A stretch of 64,000 nucleotides of DNA from Amaurobius ferox (GCA_951213105.1 OX578146.1:111383195-111447194); one strand, 5' to 3'; counted from the first letter of the stretch, positions 1-11,896 are shown. Made by a program: numbers and translations. Notes: generated by a model not told the origin, from the sequence alone.

Positions 1-330
1 AATCCAAAAGAAGAATGAGTCAAGCCAAGACGAAACATTTCGGGGCGCCTGTGCCGGGGCACTTATCCCCACATCGAAAGTTGTACATTGCCCAATTTTT
101 GTATATTTGCACGTTATTTGGGTGCTTCTTCATTCCAATTCTGGACGTAGCTTGTAGATGCATCGATGTTGATGTTCGGTGACGCTGCCTTGCCATTGGC
201 CGACTGTCTAGAGGAGGTAAGAAGGGGGAGGGGCGAAGGGAAAGCTCAGACTTGGAGATACTATAGTCCAGGTAAGTTAAGTACAATTAAATAAAAGATG
301 ACGAGAGAGCATAAGAATAAATCCCGCCAT
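1..330. other. Window edge, no gene recognised
   Basis: This stretch is richer in GC than most of the window. An open frame of 88 codons lies on the minus strand (286 to 20). I recognise no domain in it, and it has no start or splice context that makes it convincing. The left edge may cut through a larger element. Confidence 0.3.
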
Positions 331-382
331 TGCTTAAATATTTCCGCGTAACCCCAGAGGTATGCGTACTCCAAATTTTTCG

Positions 383-648
383 GTCAAGACCGTCCAACCT
401 ACTCTAAGGTGTAAGGTACCTGTGTGGCCAGCCGGAAAGTGCCACCCAAAACTCAGTGGGGGTGGGATCCACAGGAACCATACCCTACTTCCTCTAACAC
501 CAAACTCTGGGAAAGACTTACGGACCCACGCATTTAACGTGATTGTACTCCACATGACCACGGGGACAGTTTTGGGCACAACCAAAAACCGAACTTGGGC
601 CGTTCGAGTGCAATCTCCGGGATCTAAACATTGGGCTGTCCCACCCCT
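383..648 (-). mobile_element. Old tRNA-headed SINE copy
   Basis: Read on the minus strand, this has the same order of blocks as the younger SINEs at 24356 and 62562. It starts with a tRNA-like head (GGGGTGGGACAGCCCA), followed by a decayed B box, the GTGGAGTACAATCACGTTAA block, the 'gggtccgtaagtc' block and the conserved tail ending near 'ggttggacggtct'. It is heavily mutated and has no recognisable target-site duplication. It shares the GGGGTGGGACAGCCC start with the copy at 11561, whereas young copies begin GGGCGCGGTAGCCC. This suggests an older subfamily. The 130-codon frame that crosses it is not a gene. Confidence 0.75.
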
Positions 649-1508
649 TAAAATGCATTTTTACTTGAGCAAAACTGTCATCTGGAGGCTTCTGGAGGAT
701 ATAAAAAGACTTTCAGATTATCCCCAATTTGCTCGCCTTTGGGGGAGAAATTGAGAACCCTGTTTCGCCAGGTTCTGTCCAGTGGTCGATATTACAAATG
801 TGCAAATAGTCAGCCTTCGAGGTAGGCTTCCGGAGGGTCCGTAGAGACATTTTGATTACCCACCACTCCATTTTTACTTCCTCATACTATGCTATATAGT
901 ATAGAGAACGTATTGTTTTCTCGTAAATTTTCTAATTCGAGATTTTGATGCTAATATATGCTTTAAGACCTCCTGAATACGTTTTGACTATTTTTGGAGT
1001 GATGATCATCTGCCTGTGTGTGGTAGATTTCTTGTGTACATGTTAGCGGCCACAAATATTAATGGATTTTCACCTAACGTTATATCCGGCTTTGTTATAA
1101 AAAAATTTAGAACTAGAATTTTTTTAAACTCTAGCGAAAGTTTCGAAATTCGTTCGAAATTATATATTCTTTTAACATGGCGACATCGAAATTTGACATA
1201 GTCATGCATAAAAGGGTTTATTTATGGATTTAGGGCTTTTTGATCACGAGATTTGGTGTCTATTTTTAATCATTGTTGCCAAAGATTCACGCGATACAAT
1301 ATTTTTGCAAGCGACGTCATTAGTTCTCCCTCGGGGGAGGGGGGTGTCAAGCTACCACCCCGGGGGTACATTGTCAAACCTGGTATCAATTGAAAGATTT
1401 TTAAAGTGCAAAGTAACAAGTTATAATTGCAATCATTTGGACCCACAATACCGATTTTTCAAATTTGTTCTTGTAAAATTTGAGAACAAAAGCAACAACA
1501 AAAAAAAA
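649..1508. other. Unassigned sequence with GC-rich stem
   Basis: No gene is recognised. At about 1329-1373 a GC-rich stretch (gggggaggggggtg ... caccccgggggt) could fold into a stem. A phrase near 781-800 ('gtggtcgatattacaaatg') recurs in mutated form near 2567-2585, so part of this stretch is probably an undefined repeat. Short frames here look random. Confidence 0.3.
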
Positions 1509-1509
1509 A

Positions 1510-2458
1510 TCTGATGTGAGCAACACATGACTTTCCTTATATGATGTAATGAATTTACTATTTTTACAGTAAAAAAATAGGATTTTCTTATAGTAGATAC
1601 TAATATTCTTTCCAAGATATTGAAGTTTCGAAAATTAGTCGTCATTTTCATTGATTTAGCATCATTTTTATCCATTTGGCGAGATTTTCATTAATTTGGC
1701 AACATTTCAAAAAAGTCGCCAAGTTGGCGACATTCCGCCAAATTCGTCGCCAAAATCTCGCCAAGCGTTATGCACTAAGAAAAAAGTTATTCTTACAACA
1801 GATAAATGACTATTGGCGTTCAAATACAAAAGTATTATTCAAAGTATATTTTTTCATGAATGGAACGAGCTAGATCCACGAGAATGATGTCACTCTATTT
1901 ATCGCATGGTATTACATATGAAAAGTGAACATGTTTCTCAATAGGATTTTTTTTTTATGCGACTTTTTCATAATTTTTTTGAAAAATGTACAATATCTCG
2001 AGAACGGTTCATATTATCGTTCTAAAATTTATGCCAATCGTTTTCTAATGAAAAATTACATAAGAAATGTCTATTTGCGTAACTTTATTAGCGGTTTTGA
2101 TTTTTTGACGATTTTTTCAAAATTTCATTCGAAAATTTAGGGGGTTCTGAACATTCGATTACGTATAAAAACAATAGGCTTCCAGTGTTTACGGATTGTG
2201 ATTTTTGTACCAAATTTGGTTCGAATCGGTCCATTCGTTCGTCAGTTATCGTGTCCACAGACTCACTGACACACACACACACACACACATACTTTCACAC
2301 ACACACACACACACATACACACACACAGACATCACTTCAAAAATCTTTGATTCGTGATCAGGGATACTTGAAACGTGCTCTCCCGTCGAAAACTCGGAAT
2401 TCGAATTTTCGACCCCGTCACAATACTTTCCTTATACATTATGCATATAAGGAAAGTA
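1510..2458 (-). mobile_element. Family A repeat, copy 1
   Basis: This is a member of the main interspersed family, in reverse orientation. It starts at TCTGATGTGAGCAACACATG and ends in the hairpin at about 2425-2458 (CTTTCCTTATACATTATG ... ATAAGGAAAG). In order it contains the nested GGCGA palindrome (1676-1765), the 'gagaacggttc' block, the 'cgattcgaacc' block (reversed here) and a CA tract at 2271-2330. It has no coding capacity. The A family is probably a non-autonomous DNA element; the class is discussed in the findings. Confidence 0.9.
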
Positions 2459-2790
2459 AAAACTACTAAAAATGGATTTTAGTATGAGAAAGTCGAGTTG
2501 AGCAACATTCAGTTAATTTTTCCTCTGAGAAGGGGAAAAAAAATGATTTCGTTAAGTTTTTGTACCGTGGTCGATATAATAAATGTGCAAGTATTTAGTA
2601 CTTTAAAACACCGGTCAGTGTTCTGAAGGTCTTGGAATGACAAAATCACGTTTAACAATTGTTATACAGATGTTGTGCTATAAAATTGATATATATTATT
2701 TGAATAAAATGAATATATACCATTGACGCAGTCATCGAAAGCGAAAAAATAAATGTGTGGGGAAATAGTGTGCTGAACACGTTAGATGTT
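2459..2790. other. Spacer between family A copies
   Basis: AT-rich sequence without a recognised gene. It contains the phrase 'gtggtcgatataataaatg', related to one near 781, probably part of an undefined older repeat. Confidence 0.3.
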
Positions 2791-3718
2791 TACTTTCCTT
2801 ATAAATATAATGTATGAGGAAAGTATTGGACGGGATCGAAAATTCGAAATCGGGTTTTCGACGGGAGAGCACATTTCAAGCATTCCTGATCGATCACGAA
2901 TCGAACATTTTTGAGATGATGTGTGTGTGTGTGTCTGTGTGTATGTGTGTCAGTGAGTCTGTGGAGACGATATCTCACGAACGAATGAAGTGATTCGAAT
3001 GATATTTGGTACAAAAATCACAATCAGTCAATACTGGAAGCCTATTATTTTTAAACATAATCGAATGTTCAGAACCATCCTGCATTTTCGAGTGAAATTT
3101 TGAAAAAATCATCAAAAAATCAAAATCTTTAATAAAGGTGCGCAAATAGACATTTCTTATGTAATTGTTCCTTAGAAAACGATTGACATAAACTTTAGAA
3201 CGCTAGCATGGACCGTTCTCGAGATATTGCACATTTTTCAAATAAATTTATCAAAATATCCCATAAATTAAAAAAAAATATTAACTGTTGAGAAACATGT
3301 TCACTTTTCATATATAATATCATGCGATAAATTGGGTGACATCATTGTCGAGGATCTAGCTCGTTCCATTCATGGGAAAAGATACTTTGACCAATATTTT
3401 TGAATTTGAACGTCAGTAGTCATTTATCTGCTACATAACTTATTTCTCCGTCCATAACGTTTGACGAGATTTTGACGACGAATTTGGCGGAATGTCGCCA
3501 ACTTGGCGACTTTCTGAAATGCTGCCAAATTAACGAAAATCTCGCCAAATGGATAAAAATGACGCTAAATTAATGAAAATGACGACTAATTGACGAAATG
3601 TCAATATCTTGGAAAGAATATAAGTATCCACTGTAAGAATAACCTATTTTCTTTCACTGTAAATGTAGTAAATTCATTGCATTATATAAGGAAAGTCATG
3701 TGCTGCACATATCAGATT
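2791..3718 (+). mobile_element. Family A repeat, copy 2
   Basis: It starts with the hairpin TACTTTCCTTATAAATATAATG and ends with 'aaggaaagtcatgtgctgcacatatcagattttt'-type sequence. The TG tract is short and interrupted, and the GGCGA palindrome is partly decayed. It is joined directly, head to tail, to the next copy at 3721 with only a few T residues between, so the two may have moved or amplified as a pair. Confidence 0.9.
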
Positions 3719-3720
3719 TT

Positions 3721-3846
3721 TACTTTCCTTATATACATAATGTATAAGGAAAGTATTGAGACGGGGTCGAAAATTCGAATTCGTGTTTTCGACGGGAGAG
3801 CACGTTTCAAGCATACCTGATCACGAATCAAACATTTTTGAAGTGA

Positions 3847-3886
<40 letters not shown>

Positions 3887-4751
3887 TATGTGTGTGTGTG
3901 TGTGTCAGTGAGTCTGTGGAGACGATAACTGACGAACGAATGGACCGATTCGAACCAAATTTGGTACAAAAATCACAATCCGTAAACACTGGAAGCCTAT
4001 TGTTTTTATACGCTATCGAATGTTCAGAACCCCCCAAAATTTTCGAATGAAGTTTTGAAAAAGTCGTCAAAAACTCAAAACCGCTAATAAAGTTAAGCAA
4101 ATAGACATTTCTTATGTAATTTTACATTAGAAAACGATTGACATAAATTTTTGAACGCTAACGCGAACCGTTCTCGAGATATTACACATATTTCAAAAAA
4201 ATTATCAAAAAGTCATATAAAATAAAAAATATATAGTTCCTATTGAGAAACATGTTCACTTTTCATATGTAATACCATGCGATAAATTGGTTGACATCAT
4301 TCTCGTGGATCTAGCTCGTTTTTTTCATGAAAAAAGATACTTTGACTAATACTTTTGTATTTGAAAGCCAATAGTTATTTATCTGCTGTAAGAATAACTT
4401 ATTTCTTCGTCCATAACGCTTGGCGAGATTTTGGCGACGAATTTGGAGGAATGTCGCCAACTTGGCGACTTTTTTGAAATGTTGCCAAATTAACGAAAAT
4501 CTCGCCAAATGGATAAAAATGACGCCGAATCAATGAAAATGACGACTAATTGTCTAAAATTCAATGTCTTGGAAAGATTATTAGTATCTATTATAAGAGA
4601 ATCCTATTTTTTTAATGTAAAAGTAGTTAATTCATTACATTTCCTGAAGAAAGTCATGTGTTGCCCACACATCAGATATTTTTTATTGTAAAAATAGTAA
4701 ATTCATTGCATTATATAAGGAAAGTCATGTGTTGGCCACATCAGATTTTTT
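3721..4751 (+). mobile_element. Family A repeat, copy 3, with doubled tail
   Basis: A near-complete copy: hairpin start at 3721, TG tract at 3848-3905, 'gacgataactgacgaacg' block at 3920-3940, and the GGCGA palindrome at about 4419-4507. The terminal segment occurs twice, ending near 4679 and again near 4746. The last ~65 bp (from 'tgtaaaaatagtaaattc') are therefore tandemly repeated. The first tail copy is more decayed than the second. No coding capacity. Confidence 0.9.
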
Positions 4752-5490
4752 TTCATGTTATCGACATAATATTTTTTCTAACTATAACACGCTTATTCTT
4801 CTTAAGCGGACGCCTCAGTGGTTTGGTTTTCTAATTGCATGAGAACAACGAATTTACTAGCTTGTAAAATTGGGTTGAGAAAAATTTTAGATGATTTAGA
4901 GCCCGGAAAGTAACAATTTGGCTGGAAAATTATCGTCGTAAGAAAGTTTTTCGACCCAAAATATATCATTAAGAATGGTGGAAAATAATATCTTCATAAT
5001 TTTTTAAACAAGAAAGCTTTATCTGTTCAAATATTATGAGACAATTTATTTAATTTTAAATTAGATGACTGTGCAAATACCCCTTCAGAGAAATTATTTT
5101 TCAATGTGACATTATTTAAATGGAAACAAAAATTTTCACTTAAGCGCCGAAAAATTAATAAAAATAAAGACCAGAAAGTTGTTTTTAAAATTTACGTTCT
5201 AATAAATTAGACAACTTATTTCTTTTCTTTCAATCGATAAAGCTGCGCAAGCTAAATTAAGGTTACTATATTTTATATAAAGTCTAAACAACTGACTATC
5301 TATATAATATCCACGAACTGATTTAACTCATTGAGGAGGTGATCTACAAACATTATCGAGCACTTGCATGATGGCTGGCGTCTTGAATTTGGTGTCATAT
5401 GACCCGTCTCAGCTTCGAGACTAAAAAAATCTAAAATTTCGAGAATTTGAGGATAGAGGTGACGGTGGGAACATATAATCGAAACACTTG
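4752..5490. other. AT-rich unassigned DNA
   Basis: No gene, RNA or repeat family is recognised here apart from general AT richness. The first part of the 54-bp inverted repeat begins at 5492. Confidence 0.3.
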
Positions 5491-5491
5491 A

Positions 5492-5662
5492 GGCAGCAGG
5501 TGACTCTGCTCTTGCCAAAGACATCGATCGAAAGATGCTGGGAACCTGTATCCGAATTATAAGTTCGGAGTAGAAGCTAGCTTTTGCTCTAATCTTTTAC
5601 TCTAATCCGTTCCCAGCATGTTTCGATCGATGTCTTTGGCAGGAGCAGAGTCACCTGCTGCC
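5492..5662. repeat. 54-bp inverted repeat with 63-bp loop
   Basis: The arms 5492-5545 and 5609-5662 are reverse complements, with two mismatches by eye and no gap. Each arm contains ATCGATCGAT-type sequence and 'agcagagtcacctgctgcc'. The sum of paired positions stays constant at 11154. It could be a fold-back element, part of a small hairpin-forming transposon, or a duplicated regulatory module. No flanking duplication was found. Confidence 0.8.
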
Positions 5663-5894
5663 ACACACTATCAAAATTATCAAGCCCTCCCACTCGAGCC
5701 AGAATTTCTGTTTCCACCTCATTCGATTCACCTCATCATCCAGACCACTGGTTCGCTACTATTTACCACCTGCGAGTACTCAGAGTTCAAAATTTTCTGG
5801 CGAGCACTCGACTGTACAAAATTATATATGAGTACCTATACATACATATATACGAGTAAACAACGTATACAATGAAGAATCAGACTGTAATGGC

Positions 5895-5985
5895 GTCAGT
5901 GCGTAGACAAGAGATGTAGGTAACCAGCGCGCATGCGCGGAACGCCGACCGTAGCGCTGCGGCGGCGGAATCGCAAAACGGTACT
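5895..5985. promoter_or_regulatory. GC-rich patch with NRF-1/EWG-like site
   Basis: A small CpG-rich patch contains the palindrome CGCGCATGCGCG at about 5928-5939. This matches the known NRF-1 (Erect wing in flies) consensus YGCGCAYGCGCR. It is followed by 'gtagcgctgcggcggcgg'. Such sites mark promoters in animals, but no gene is recognised next to it, so the role is inference. Confidence 0.3.
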
Positions 5986-6029
5986 TACATAAAAAACATG
6001 CCTCGTACATACATACATTTTTTGCATGC

Positions 6030-6900
6030 ATAGATACATAAATGCATACATAGAATTCAAATAATTAAAATTCGTTTATAAACATGAACCGAAAAAAATA
6101 TGTCACTATTCACTGACATCAATTTAAATGCTGATTACAAAGTAAACTAACTGAAACCAAATTTCAGAATCTTGATCATCTGAAGCAAACACCACCGCTG
6201 TATCGGCTCTGTTAATGTTCATTAACAACTATTATCGTTGACTATGGTAACGTGGAATTATATACAACGAAAAATATCACCATTATTGTAGTTTGTCTGA
6301 TTTTTGTAGTTAACATAGATATTATTACCTAGGAATTTATTCCAGGCTGACTGTTCGATGCAGAGGAGCTCTGATAAAGTAAAACGCCGATACATTATCG
6401 GTTCTGAGAATATGATCTCAACTATTCAACCAGAAATATTTTCAGACGAAAAAAGTGCTATGATTTAAATTTTTTCTTTTATGCATTTTATATATTTTAA
6501 AAGAAAAAAAAATGTCCTTATTTGTATAAAAATTAAATCTGTTATTATTAATACAGTTTATATATCTAAACTTGGGCGGTTAGATTTGACATTTTTGCAG
6601 CATAATTAAAATCTATTCAGACTATACATTTTAAAAGAAATAATGAACATATTTTTTTTTCTAAAATCATATGTATGTAGATAAAATAAAAACACAGAAG
6701 GAGAGATTTTTGGGGGGTTTTGCCACCTTCTGTAAGGTTATTAATAAATTTTATGTACAATATCCACTGCCCTCTAAAAGCCAAGAACGAAAACCAAATT
6801 CTCAAAGAGCAAGTACATGTATGCATTTTACTACCGGAAGCTTGCTATAATCATCGAGTACAGCTGCATCGCGAGAAAAAAAAATCTGGGCGGGGTTATC
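6030..6900. other. AT-rich unassigned DNA
   Basis: No recognised gene or repeat. Overlapping short frames on both strands around 6617-7080 look random. Confidence 0.25.
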
Positions 6901-6939
6901 ATATATTTTGTTTTCCATTTCTTCATATATCATTTTTTC

Positions 6940-7060
6940 GAAATTTAATGCGTTCAATGGGTCTCTGGCGGGAGGGTTATGACTCCCGAATCTCTCCCCC
7001 CCACTCCTTGGCGAAGCCACTGCTCGTGTAGAATATGCAAATATCGAAACACTCGCTAGA
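6940..7060. repeat. Possible family F fragment
   Basis: The block 'tttaatgcgttcaatggg ... ctcccgaatctctcccccccactccttggcg' resembles the segment at 16685-16735 and, more weakly, 14705-14745. It is probably an old fragment of family F or a related non-coding element. The similarity was judged by eye only. Confidence 0.3.
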
Positions 7061-7259
7061 AAGGAATGGTTTCTCTCCAAATATGCAAATTAGACATTCG
7101 GTAAAAAAAAACGTGTTTGTGTCTAAGGTTTTCATTGCAACACGAACACTTTTTAGGAAAAGCTAGGGTAGGCATCTGCTTTGCCATTGCCAAGTGAATA
7201 CGCATGGGGGGATTCTCAATGGTGGCGTACTGTCGGGAAACTTCAGTCCGAACAAACCT

Positions 7260-8045
7260 TATGGAGGAGGCGAATTTCTTGAGAGCATCCTTTCTCGTTT
7301 ATGAAGACACTTCGAAACGGATGGAACCGTCACTAAAAGATCTGTTTAGCGGCATCCTAAGATTAGGCTCACAGCATCTTCTAATGACCGCTTACATACT
7401 ATTACTGCTGAGACTTAATCACGGAAAGACAGCAGAAACTCCTTGAGAGGTTGCCAAGGCTGCCATACAAGGGCCGATATCGACTAGTAATGTGAAGCGA
7501 AATCTGCCTACGAGGAGTGTCTATTCACATATATAAAAAGTTTTTGTCCAGTTAAGCTCCAGGGCTAGAATAGTACAATTATTATACTGGTGTTGTGTGC
7601 ATGTAATTTGGATTCAAACACAATGTGCGAACACAGACGTTCCTGATACACAGACGAATAGAAATTTGCACTGCAATCGGACAGTAGATTAGTGCTAGTC
7701 TAGAGAAAACAAGAAACACGTAACCAGTCCGGTATCATCGATGGACACCGTACTTTTGGTCGTAGTAGTGTGATGATATGGAATGGCTTTTCATTGGGAG
7801 GCACAGATCTTTATGTTTTTATCGTTTTTATCGCACTGTGACAGCTCGCAGGTATCCTTGTATATATATGGTGGATACCTGTTGCAGGTATCCCCCATCC
7901 TTTCTATAAAATTTAATGCAGCTACAATCAGTCCAGATTCTTATTTAATGGACGATATAGTCGTCGACATAGAACGAATTTACTGGAGGACAACATTCAG
8001 ATCAGAAGTATTGAAGGTGACCAGCATATTTTCTGGATCTTAAAC
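7260..8045 (+). pseudogene. Tc1-like transposase remnant
   Basis: In one main reading frame with several stops, the translation follows a Tc1-type transposase from the DNA-binding region into the catalytic domain. It includes a paired-like HTH piece (FLESILSRL, stop, RHFETDGTV) at about 7270-7330, then 'SNDRLHTITAET', a segment ending 'GPISTSNVKRNLPTRS' at about 7470-7520, and 'FALQSDSRLVLV' at 7665-7700. The strongest part is GRSSVMIWNGFSLGGTDLY at about 7758-7815, the region after the first catalytic aspartate in this family. After about 7830 the match fades, and the third catalytic block is not convincing. It cannot encode an active enzyme. Terminal inverted repeats were not found. The 80- and 86-codon frames nearby are shadows of this relic. 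Confidence 0.7.
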
Positions 8046-8049
8046 TAAC

Positions 8050-8727
8050 TTAAAATGTGTTTGATATCCCCGAGAGTCTGCCTTTCTACATCTTACAACC
8101 ACTATCTAAGAAATGCAAACTGCTCATATCGCGCTTGAGAGTATGAATGGCCGATAGCAAGCCTGCATCAAGATTCGGGCTGAGCCATATGCCATATTAA
8201 GCATACCTTTATTCATCATTTAGAATGTTTATCCTCTCTATGCATCCCTCTATTTTTACAGGATATTCTAATTTTTACAGGGTATTATATCCCCTTTAAT
8301 AATTGTAAATGAAGCTTTTTCTTTTTCTTTTGTGTATAAGGAAGGGTTACGACAGCTCTCTCTTCTATAAGAAATTAAATTGAAAATACAGACAATTATG
8401 TTCAATTATAGAAAATAAGCAATATTTAAAAATGTGTACAATAGTTATTTGCGAATGGTTGGGAACTGTAAAAATTGCCTATATGGCCACGCCCACATTT
8501 GTCTATTCCAATTGTTAGCATATGCAGTTTTCATGGAGCATTGAAATAGTATTTATTTTCAATAAAGATGAAGGAAGATAAGGGAGGGGAGGAAAGCAAC
8601 TTTTTAAGCAAATGGTCTCCTTTCTAAACAATGTTATAGCTGGTGGTAAAATATCAAAGGGATAATGCGGGAATTTCAATAACTTTTCGGTGTAGATATC
8701 ATATTGACACTAATTCTGCCATGTTGT
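8050..8727. other. Unassigned DNA after the Tc1 relic
   Basis: No gene recognised. It may hold the decayed right part of the Tc1-like element, but no terminal repeat is visible. Confidence 0.25.
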
Positions 8728-8780
8728 TGTTGTTGAAACCCAGACCGTCCGACCTACCAGAAAGGTGTAAGGTAACTGAC
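8728..8780 (-). mobile_element. SINE 3' end fragment
   Basis: On the minus strand this is only the last ~50 bp of the SINE family: 'ttaccttacacctttctggt', then the 'ggtcggacggtctggg' block and a (CAA)n tail, seen here as TTGTTGTTGTTG at about 8725. It is a 5'-truncated copy. A short duplicated phrase, 'taactgactaa', borders it. Confidence 0.8.
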
Positions 8781-9063
8781 TAATAACTGACTAAGTGTAA
8801 TTCTGCCATGTGAATTCTGAATTTCATTTTATTTTATTTGTAGCCCAACAGGTCATAGACAAATATGTTCGACGGCAGCCATTTGGATAGAGCTTACGTA
8901 AACCAAAAAACGGAAAACATTATTCTATCTCTCCAACCAATAATAATTTGAAAATGGAAACCAATAATAGGAACCAATAATAATTTGAAATAGAAATAAG
9001 AAAATAGGAACCAATAATAATTTGAAAATATATTACATATATATAAAATTCGATTTTGTATAA

Positions 9064-10256
9064 TTACTTTCCTTATATACATAATGTATAAGGAAAGTAT
9101 TGTGACGGGGTCGAAAATTCGAATACGAGTTTTCGACGGGAGAACACATTTCAAGCATCCCTGATCACGAATCAAACATTTTTGAAGTGATGTCTGTGTG
9201 TGTGTGTGTGAAAGTATGTGTGTGTGTGTCAGTGGATCTGTGGAGACGATAACTGACGAACGAACGGACCGATTCGAACCAAATTTGGTACAAAAATCAC
9301 AATCTGTAAACACTGGAAGCCTATTGTTTTTATACGCAATCGAATGTTCAGAACCCCCCTAAATTTTCGGATGAAATTTTGAAAAAATCGTCAAAAAATC
9401 AAAACCAATAATAAAGTTACGTAAATAGACATTCCTTATGTAATTTTTCATTAGAAAACGATTGACATAAATTTTAGAACGCTAACATGAACCGTTCTCG
9501 AGATATTGCACATTTTTCAAAAAAATTATCAAAAAGTCAAATAAAATAGAAAAAAAATATTTCCTATTGAGAAACATGTTCACTTTTCATATATAATATC
9601 ATGCGATAAATTGGGTGACATCATTCTCGTGGATCTAGCTCGTTCCATTCATGAAAAAAGATACTTTGAGTAATACATTTGCATTTGAACGCCAATTTAT
9701 CTGCTGTAAGAATAACTTATTTCTTCGTTCATAACGCTTGGCGAGATTTTGGCGACGAAATTGGCTGAATGTCGTCAACTTGGCGACTTTTTGAAATGTT
9801 GCCAAATTAACGAAAATCTCGCCAAATGGATAAAAATGACGCTAAATCAATGAAAATGACGACTAATTGTGGAAAATTCAATATCTAATAAGTTATATAA
9901 TATATAAATATATAATAATAGTTATATAATATATGTCGAAAATTCAATATCTAATAAGTTATATATATATATATATATAACTTATTTCTTTGTCCATAAC
10001 GCTTGGCGAGATTTTGACGACAAATTGGCGGAATGTCGCCAACTTGGCGACTTTTTGAAATGTTGCCAAATTAACGAAAATCTCGCCAAATGGATAAAAA
10101 TGACGATAATCAATGAAAATGACGACTAAGTGTCGAAAAGTCAATATCTTGGAAAGGATATTAGTATCTACTAGAAGAAAAACCTATTTATTTTACTGTA
10201 AAAGTAGTAAATTCATTTCATTATATAAGGAAAGTCATGTGTTGCCCACATCAGAT
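9064..10256 (+). mobile_element. Family A repeat, composite copy 4
   Basis: A hairpin start at 9064, a TG tract near 9192-9230 and a first GGCGA palindrome at about 9739-9826 are followed, after 'attcaatatctaataag' (9885), by an AT-rich insert and a (TA)n tract. The 3' part of the element then begins again ('aacttatttctttgtccat', 9979) with a second GGCGA palindrome (9999-10090) and a normal tail. The copy at 55938 has the same unusual internal junctions, so this is a composite subfamily. No coding capacity. Confidence 0.9.
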
Positions 10257-11100
10257 TTTTTGTATTAATATAGTAATTTATTTTTCAATATCCAGAAAGT
10301 TGCGACGTTATTTGGCGCAACTGATTGAAATAATGTTAAAAGAAAACAATCGCAGAACCATACTCTCCATATAACATTGGCTATCTATGAGGAAGCGTAT
10401 TGAACATGTGTTGCACAGCATAGAATCCTCTGCGCGCGGTTGCACAAAATTTTGCTAATGGTAATTTAGAGTAATTGGTATTTTTAATACGCTTTTATAT
10501 ATATTTTATTAAACATATATATATATTTGCAATGCGCCTTTTTTAAATACATTTAACTATTATCTTTTCTGTATATATTATACGTTTGTAGTTCTGGTGG
10601 GCTGTCAAGTTGCGTCGCCGCGGATCTCATCCAACTTGTGAAATAATTTTATAATCCGCGAACACAACTCACTTTTAAATAACAGTTTAAACAAATTTAA
10701 TTCTTTGAATTTTCTACAACTTCTTAATGAAGTTCTAACACAAATTAACAACAATTAAGAGTGACTCTTAACAGAGGCATGTTGGCATATTTTTAATTGT
10801 AATCCACATTGCTAAAATGTTCGCAAAATTTACTCAAACTTTGACATTTTATTTAATTTTCCTTCTAATCCATATTAAAAGCCTGTTTTACTATTTGTCT
10901 GTTATGGTGCCCGCAGCTAGCGGATAAATTTTGCAGCTGTCACTCTTTAGGGATGACTTTTTAGAAGATGCATTTCTTGCAGCCACAGTTATTGATGTTT
11001 ACTGTGCAGGCGTAAAAAATGCGAGAGCTAAATATTCAATTAATTCACGAAACGAAGATTGTATTCTCAATAGAACCGATTTTAAGATAGGCAAAGTAGG
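10257..11100. other. AT-rich unassigned DNA
   Basis: No recognised gene or repeat family. A short GC-rich patch ('gcgtcgccgcggatc', about 10612) stands out. Confidence 0.25.
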
Positions 11101-11106
11101 AAAATG

Positions 11107-11181
11107 CGCAATTATTAAGAGACGCCTTTATGACGCAATTATTAAGAGACGCCTTTATGACGCAATTATTAAGACACGCCT
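11107..11181 (+). repeat. 27-bp tandem repeat, 2.8 units
   Basis: The unit 'cgcaattattaagagacgcc...' starts at 11107, 11134 and 11161. The first two units are identical, and the third is partial with one change. It lies inside an open frame of 96 codons that has no other support. Confidence 0.9.
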
Positions 11182-11560
11182 TTTTCCCTTACCCCCATCC
11201 ACATTAGGTATGATTTATTGACATAGGCTATATTCTTTTCTAACAACATTGTTGACTTGACAGCACAGCTATCTTGCCCAATTTACATCACAATATTTAA
11301 CGAATTTTTTCATTCCTTATACAACACATAATATACTTTGTGTCAAAAAAAAGTTTTGTAAAACAGTCGAATATTCGGAATCGTAAATAATAGCATCTTT
11401 GTTAGATTTACACCTTTTGTGGATATTAAAAGACGATTCAATTATATTCAAAGCTATAGCTGTTTTACTATATGCGTGTTATGGTGTGCCTACCAGTGTT
11501 ATTGAAATGTATTGTATGTTTGTGTCGACTATAATTATCGATGATCAAGAAATTTATAAA

Positions 11561-11783
11561 GGGGTGGGACAGCCCAGTGGTTAACGCGCGGGGATTACAC
11601 ACGGACGACCCGAGTTCGCTTCCCAAATCTGCTCAAAATGCCTCCGTGTTCACACGGAGTAAGGGCGTGTTAAATATGTTGGCCCTTAAGTATGTCCAAG
11701 GAATTAGTGGTAGGGAAAGATGGGTACGGTCAGTTGTGGTTTCCAGTCCAAATTAGGTGCACTTCTCGGCTATCCAAACGGAT
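11561..11783 (+). mobile_element. Old tRNA-headed SINE copy
   Basis: Starts GGGGTGGGACAGCCCAGTGG, keeps an A-box-like region (agcccagtggttaacgcg) and a B-box-like region (acccgagttcgcttcc, about 11607). It continues through the 'ttcacacggagtaagg' and 'gtggtagggaaagatgggta' blocks to 'ctatccaaacgg'. It lacks the final 3' block and tail. It is older than the copies near 24, 41 and 62 kb. Confidence 0.8.
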
Positions 11784-11896
11784 CATTCACGCTCACGATA
11801 TTGGTGGCCAAATATGCTACAAGAAACTAAACAGTACGAACAAACAGACGCACAGTTAGTGTAAGCGAACTTTAACGTGATCGTTCCCTCCCGTCA

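Noticed and set aside
3712..4100. Frames with THTHTH runs in several family A copies
   Set aside because: They come from the TG microsatellite inside a non-coding repeat and are not conserved as protein.
6617..7080. Overlapping ~100-codon frames as genes
   Set aside because: They have no recognisable domains, occur on both strands and overlap a likely repeat fragment.
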